Source: Bacteroidales bacterium UBA3630 (GTDB taxonomy: Bacteria; Bacteroidota; Bacteroidia; Bacteroidales; P3). From it: a stretch of 64,000 bases of DNA. A program made the translations under genes and the position numbers. A model generated the notes under the pieces. The model searched no databases, was not told the origin of the DNA, and saw nothing but the letters and a program-made list of their open reading frames with translations. Each line of letters begins with the position of its first letter. Position 1 is the stretch's first letter. The stretch lies in assembly GCA_002373995.1 (NCBI GenBank), contig DFLB01000047.1:41192-105191 (forward strand), written 5' to 3'. Positions 60,687 through 64,000 of this stretch are shown here, piece after piece.

Positions 60687-61835
60687 TTATGCCGGAGGAA
60701 GCGCATGGTGCTTGCGGGTGAAGAATACCTGCAACAGGAACAGCACTGCCAGACCGACAGCCACCAGGTAGGGGGCATTGTCCCCACCGATGGCCTGCGA
60801 TAGTGGGTTGACAATCAGCGGCGACAGGAACTGCCCAAGATACAGCGCGGCAGATATGAGCGGCATCACCGTAATTGCCGCATCCTTACCGCCTTTGATG
60901 CTGGCGATGGTGTTCACGTAGGGCACCCCCGCACCGTTAGCCAACCCGACAAGTGCCGAACCAATCACCATACCCGTCATCTCCGGAATAAATGCCAGCA
61001 CAGCATAACCGCCCATAAAAAAGAGTGGTGCGGCATATTTCATTTGCCGACGCATGTGGTGCATCAGCCAGCCGAACAGCAGCCCAATAGCGAACGCCAC
61101 CACGTCAAGCCCCACCATGACGAGGGTGGTGGCCAGGGTTGTGATACCCTGTGCTTGCGCTGTCAGGGCAAAGTTAGTGGGATAGACGAAAAAGAGTAGC
61201 ATGATGAAAAGCATGGCCGTCACCGAAGGGTGGAAGCGCAACAGTGTCTTCCACTGCAAGTGGCTCCCTTTCGAAGCAAGCCTCTCGTTGGGCAGTTCTA
61301 TGGCAACAAGCACTATCGCCACCAGCCCTGCCAGATAGACCAAGAAGGCATACCTCCACTCCACCGTTGCCAAGATGCCGGCCAACAAGGTCGCCACCAC
61401 GCCTCCCATCTGGTTCATCGCAGCCGACAGCCCCATCAGCCTACTCTGCTCCTCAGGCGGGAAATAGAACGACAGCAGCCCCGTGGAGAGCGGCATAATC
61501 ATACCGACACTCACCCCAAGCATCGCCCTCAAAACCAACAGCCACCCGATTTCATCCACAAAGAATGCCCCCGCGCCGGCTACCACATAGATAGCCAGAC
61601 CCGTCAACGCCAGCGTGCGTGTCTGCATCAGCCGGCATAGCGGCCTGAAAGCAAATGTCGTGAAAATAATGAAGAGTGCCGGCAAGCTGACAATGAGTTG
61701 CACTGTCAATGGGCTGCATCCGGAAAAATGTTCTTTGATGGCACCCAGCGCCGGTGCCATAGCCGCCCCCGCCATCACGGTGAGCAGGCTGATTGAGAGA
61801 ATGGCAAACGTCAAACCCCGCATGTTCTGTTTCAT
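60687..61835 (-). CDS. Major facilitator superfamily transporter
   Basis: A 382-residue protein with about twelve helices and the MFS pattern: first helix LLTVMAGAAMAPALGAIKEHF, loop 2-3 RPLCRLMQTRTLALTG, then LSFYFPPEEQSRLMGLSAAMNQMGGVVATLL and, in the second half, LFGWLMHHMRRQMKYAAPLFFMGGY. Resembles drug or multidrug exporters; substrate not deduced. A CAAAGATA promoter element lies at 61935-61942 on the minus strand. Confidence 0.88.
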   Translation of the reverse strand: MKQNMRGLTFAILSISLLTVMAGAAMAPALGAIKEHFSGCSPLTVQLIVSLPALFIIFTTFAFRPLCRLMQTRTLALTGLAIYVVAGAGAFFVDEIGWLLVLRAMLGVSVGMIMPLSTGLLSFYFPPEEQSRLMGLSAAMNQMGGVVATLLAGILATVEWRYAFLVYLAGLVAIVLVAIELPNERLASKGSHLQWKTLLRFHPSVTAMLFIMLLFFVYPTNFALTAQAQGITTLATTLVMVGLDVVAFAIGLLFGWLMHHMRRQMKYAAPLFFMGGYAVLAFIPEMTGMVIGSALVGLANGAGVPYVNTIASIKGGKDAAITVMPLISAALYLGQFLSPLIVNPLSQAIGGDNAPYLVAVGLAVLFLLQVFFTRKHHALPPA

Positions 61836-61934
61836 GTCTTGTACTGTTTTTGTTAATCAAACCATGTGGAGTTGTCCGCTCTACCAAGCGAAAATACAGC
61901 CGGTTACAAACTTCTGAAACCTCCGTGTTTCGGT

Positions 61935-61942
61935 CGCAAAGA
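61935..61942 (-). promoter_or_regulatory. -7 promoter element for the MFS gene
   Basis: CAAAGATA on the plus strand (TATCTTTG on the minus strand), 100 bases before the MFS start. Confidence 0.45.
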
Positions 61943-62049
61943 TACAAAAAAAATCGCAAACCGCGATTTTTTATTGACACTCTAAATAGAACAAGCAGTG
62001 GGTAGCACCCATCCCTGAGCGCCACCCACCACTCGCCACACTCTCTCTT

Positions 62050-63315
62050 CTATCTCTTCTTGCCCTTCTTGGCGGCGGGCTTGGCACTGTCCTGAATGCC
62101 GAGCTTGGCCTTGATAGCGGCGGGAATGGCATCCTTGTGCACCACGATATTCATCGTCTTGTAACGGGCAAACGCCTTGCTGACAAAGAAGTTGCCACCA
62201 AACTCGCCATTATACTTACCCCAGCTGTTCTTCACCATGTAGTACTCATTGCCCATCTGATCCTTTGCCTTGCCGAAGATCAACATGCCGTGGTCATCGG
62301 TAGTCTCCCAGTTGTCGTACGCCTGCTGACGCTCCTCCTGGCTCACCCACCGCTGTGGCGTGGGATGCTTGGCGGCTTCGTCGGCAATATCGGCGGCGCT
62401 CATGCCGCTCCAACGGGCCTGGTCGCTACCCACCTTGCCGGCAGCATTGCCGTCAGTGGCAGGCAACACCGCGAAACCCTTACGCGTATAGCGGAAACCC
62501 GCCTCGCTCACATCGCTGCCCCAAGCAATGGTATATCCGTTGTCGATAGCATAGTCGAAGATCTCCATCATCTCGTCTATCGGCACATTGTAACTCTGTC
62601 CCCAGCGCCAGTTGTCCTGGATCTCGAGGACGAACTGCTCATAGAAAGGATGATGGGTGTAGGAGGTGATGCTCACGTAGTCATCGGGGTTCAGGCCGAG
62701 GCTCTCGCCGAAGCTCTTGGGGGTGTACTCGACACCCTTGTAGTTGAACTTCTCGGGAATCTTGCCAAGGTAAATCTCGTGCACCGCAGCCACAGCCTTC
62801 AGCCACAGCGGTTGACCGTCCGGACTGTATTGCAACTTCTTCAACTTTCCCTTGGCCACTGCCTCCACCATACGGTCTGTCAGCGCACTGAGCTCCGTGT
62901 GGTTGCTCAACGTGTCGCCATACATCGCGCCGGCCGGCATCACCTCATCCGGCACCATACCGTAATGCTTGAGGCAGTAGATGACGTCGTTGAAGGCGCC
63001 GCCCTGCGAGAAACTCACATCGCCATGCGTACGCACAGCAGCCATCGCACGGTCATTGTACGTCTTCTCAACCACATACATCTCGCTCAAGTCATACTCG
63101 CCCTTGCCCATGCGGAGCAACTCAGCCTCCAGAAATGCAATACCACTGTAGCTCCAGCACGTACCGGCATTGTTCTGATCTTTGACAGAGGTAATCGGCA
63201 ACACCTTGACAGTGTCAAACTTGTAACCCTCATCCTCGGTTTTCTTCTCCTCCTGTGCCATCACAGAAGTGGCGCACATCGCAATAGCGCCCAATGTAAG
63301 GAATGCTTTTTTCAT
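62050..63315 (-). CDS. Secreted C1-family cysteine peptidase (bleomycin hydrolase/PepC-like)
   Basis: The 421-residue protein has a signal peptide (KKAFLTLGAIAMCATSVMA), then the papain-like catalytic Cys in DQNNAGTCWSYSGIAFLEAE, His in TTDDHGMLIFGKA and Asn in YYMVKNSWGKYNGEFGG, with the long insertions of C1B aminopeptidases. Typical PepC is cytoplasmic and hexameric; the signal peptide here points to periplasmic or surface peptide breakdown. The C-terminus is Lys-rich. A CAAAGATA promoter lies 46 bases upstream. Confidence 0.92.
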   Translation of the reverse strand: MKKAFLTLGAIAMCATSVMAQEEKKTEDEGYKFDTVKVLPITSVKDQNNAGTCWSYSGIAFLEAELLRMGKGEYDLSEMYVVEKTYNDRAMAAVRTHGDVSFSQGGAFNDVIYCLKHYGMVPDEVMPAGAMYGDTLSNHTELSALTDRMVEAVAKGKLKKLQYSPDGQPLWLKAVAAVHEIYLGKIPEKFNYKGVEYTPKSFGESLGLNPDDYVSITSYTHHPFYEQFVLEIQDNWRWGQSYNVPIDEMMEIFDYAIDNGYTIAWGSDVSEAGFRYTRKGFAVLPATDGNAAGKVGSDQARWSGMSAADIADEAAKHPTPQRWVSQEERQQAYDNWETTDDHGMLIFGKAKDQMGNEYYMVKNSWGKYNGEFGGNFFVSKAFARYKTMNIVVHKDAIPAAIKAKLGIQDSAKPAAKKGKKR

Positions 63316-63360
63316 CTGTATCTAACTGTTATCTATTGTTGTTTCACTCAAAATGCGGTG

Positions 63361-63368
63361 CAAAGATA
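63361..63368 (-). promoter_or_regulatory. -7 promoter element for the C1 peptidase gene
   Basis: CAAAGATA on the plus strand (TATCTTTG on the minus strand), 46 bases before the start codon. Confidence 0.6.
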
Positions 63369-63432
63369 CTAATTTTTTTCGACATGCAAGAATAAATTTT
63401 CACCACCACGCCAACCTCCCCCCTCTCCTCCC

Positions 63433-63508
63433 TCAGCTCATCCTAAGCATATCCTAAGCTCATCCTAAGCATATCCTAAGCATATCCTCCGTATATCATA
63501 AGCATATC
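63433..63508 (+). repeat. Family A intergenic tandem repeat, copy 4
   Basis: Six units CTCATCCTAAGC / ATATCCTAAGC, ending in degenerate units, between the two C1 peptidase genes. Confidence 0.85.
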
Positions 63509-63580
63509 GTCAATGCATCCCATCCGACACATTGACGATACACCAGTTTATATTATCTAAAAAAAAGCCATCCCCCGTGC

Positions 63581-64000
63581 CTACTCCTCCGGAGCAAACA
63601 TCGGATCCCAAGCCGGAAGCATGATGGGCTTCTGGTCCATCATGGCGCGGATGTTGGCCGGAATGTACTTCTCCTCCAGCACCACGCGGAACATGTACTC
63701 GTTGAACCAGTCGTTGGTCATGATCAGGTTGCCCTGCCAGCCATAGTTGGGACCCCAGCTGTTCTCCACCATCCACTTCAGCGGCTTGCCGTCCTTGTCG
63801 AGGTCCACGGCGCAAAGGGTCATGGCGTGGCTCGAGCCGCTGGCGAAGGTACTGACGCGCTGCTTCTTGTCCATCCCGAAGGTGGTGCCCATGAGACTCT
63901 CATAGTCGTAGTTGTTCATGTCCATCAGACCGTTGTCGCGGTTGAGGAACTTGCCCACGTCGCAGCTGAAATACATCATCGTGCTGTCCTTGATGGAGGC
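63581..64000 (-). CDS. Second C1-family cysteine peptidase, C-terminal part
   Basis: The window ends inside the gene; 139 codons plus stop are visible on the minus strand and the frame is open to base 64000. Visible motifs are MMYFSCDVGKFLNRDNG, the His-bearing segment SGSSHAMTLCAVDLDKDGKPLKWMVENSWG with the catalytic Asn in ENSWG, and the C-terminal PIMLPAWDPMFAPEE usual for PepC/bleomycin hydrolase. It is homologous to the neighbouring gene but closer to canonical PepC in its C-terminus. Confidence 0.9.
   Translation of the reverse strand, partial: ASIKDSTMMYFSCDVGKFLNRDNGLMDMNNYDYESLMGTTFGMDKKQRVSTFASGSSHAMTLCAVDLDKDGKPLKWMVENSWGPNYGWQGNLIMTNDWFNEYMFRVVLEEKYIPANIRAMMDQKPIMLPAWDPMFAPEE

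Overview
The window looks like chromosomal DNA from a GC-rich member of the Bacteroidetes, most likely order Bacteroidales. Four lines of evidence support this. Promoters have the Bacteroidetes -7 consensus TAnnTTTG. Three secreted proteins carry type IX secretion (T9SS) C-terminal sorting domains, and a PorT-like protein is present. There is a BtuB plus BtuG-type cobalamin uptake pair. Families such as DUF4476, the LytTR membrane regulators and FtsE/OmpA lipoprotein-rich operons are typical of the group. No rRNA, CRISPR array, prophage or recognisable insertion sequence was seen. One tRNA gene (Gln, TTG) is present.

Layout. 1-6.1 kb: end of a thioredoxin-fold gene, ftsY-rimO, then a cobalamin riboswitch driving btuB and a BtuG-like surface propeller lipoprotein. 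6.1-11.7 kb (minus strand): an operon etfB-etfA-acyl-CoA dehydrogenase-DRTGG-PHP-DUF4476. 12-18 kb (minus): fabH-fabF-fabZ-fabG, a GT39-type membrane glycosyltransferase and a nitroreductase. 18-21 kb: a membrane LytTR regulator with a small partner, and a T9SS cargo. 21.2-24.3 kb (minus): ftsE-ompA-acyltransferase-rlmH. 24.4-28.5 kb: trkA with two different trkH genes in tandem. 28.7-36.8 kb: acyl-CoA ligase, Wza-like export lipoprotein, tRNA-Gln, O-antigen ligase, uvrB, FAD oxidoreductase. 36.8-42.2 kb (minus): porT, ansA, a coiled-coil lipoprotein, and a two-gene T9SS cargo operon behind a second cobalamin riboswitch. 42.5-46.9 kb: M3 peptidase and RNase R. 47-51.5 kb: a visibly AT-richer accessory island. 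51.5-64 kb: MATE pump, second acyl-CoA ligase, holA, a large TonB receptor, msrA, a B12-binding-type radical SAM protein, an MFS transporter and two secreted C1 peptidases.

The most unusual region is the 47-51.5 kb island. It is a seven-gene minus-strand operon of small membrane and soluble proteins. Three of them share a J-domain-like motif (CHPDRF, CRPDRF, CFPGRY), duplicated in the two larger ones. The operon sits directly behind a structured RNA that ends in a terminator-like hairpin just before the first start codon. A HepT/MntA toxin-antitoxin pair lies upstream. The second notable system is the pair of cobalamin-riboswitch-controlled loci. One is the familiar BtuB/BtuG uptake pair; the other encodes two T9SS-exported proteins of unknown role, one with an internal duplication.

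The intergenic regions carry two dispersed families of short tandem repeats. Family A is built on CCTAAGCATAT (four copies) and family B on GGTCCGAGGAT with a small flanking hairpin (four copies). In addition, several conserved enzyme genes (etfB, the M3 peptidase twice, rnr, the FAD oxidoreductase) contain short in-frame microrepeats in what are probably surface loops. All names rest on reading the sequence and on family knowledge; no database search was run.
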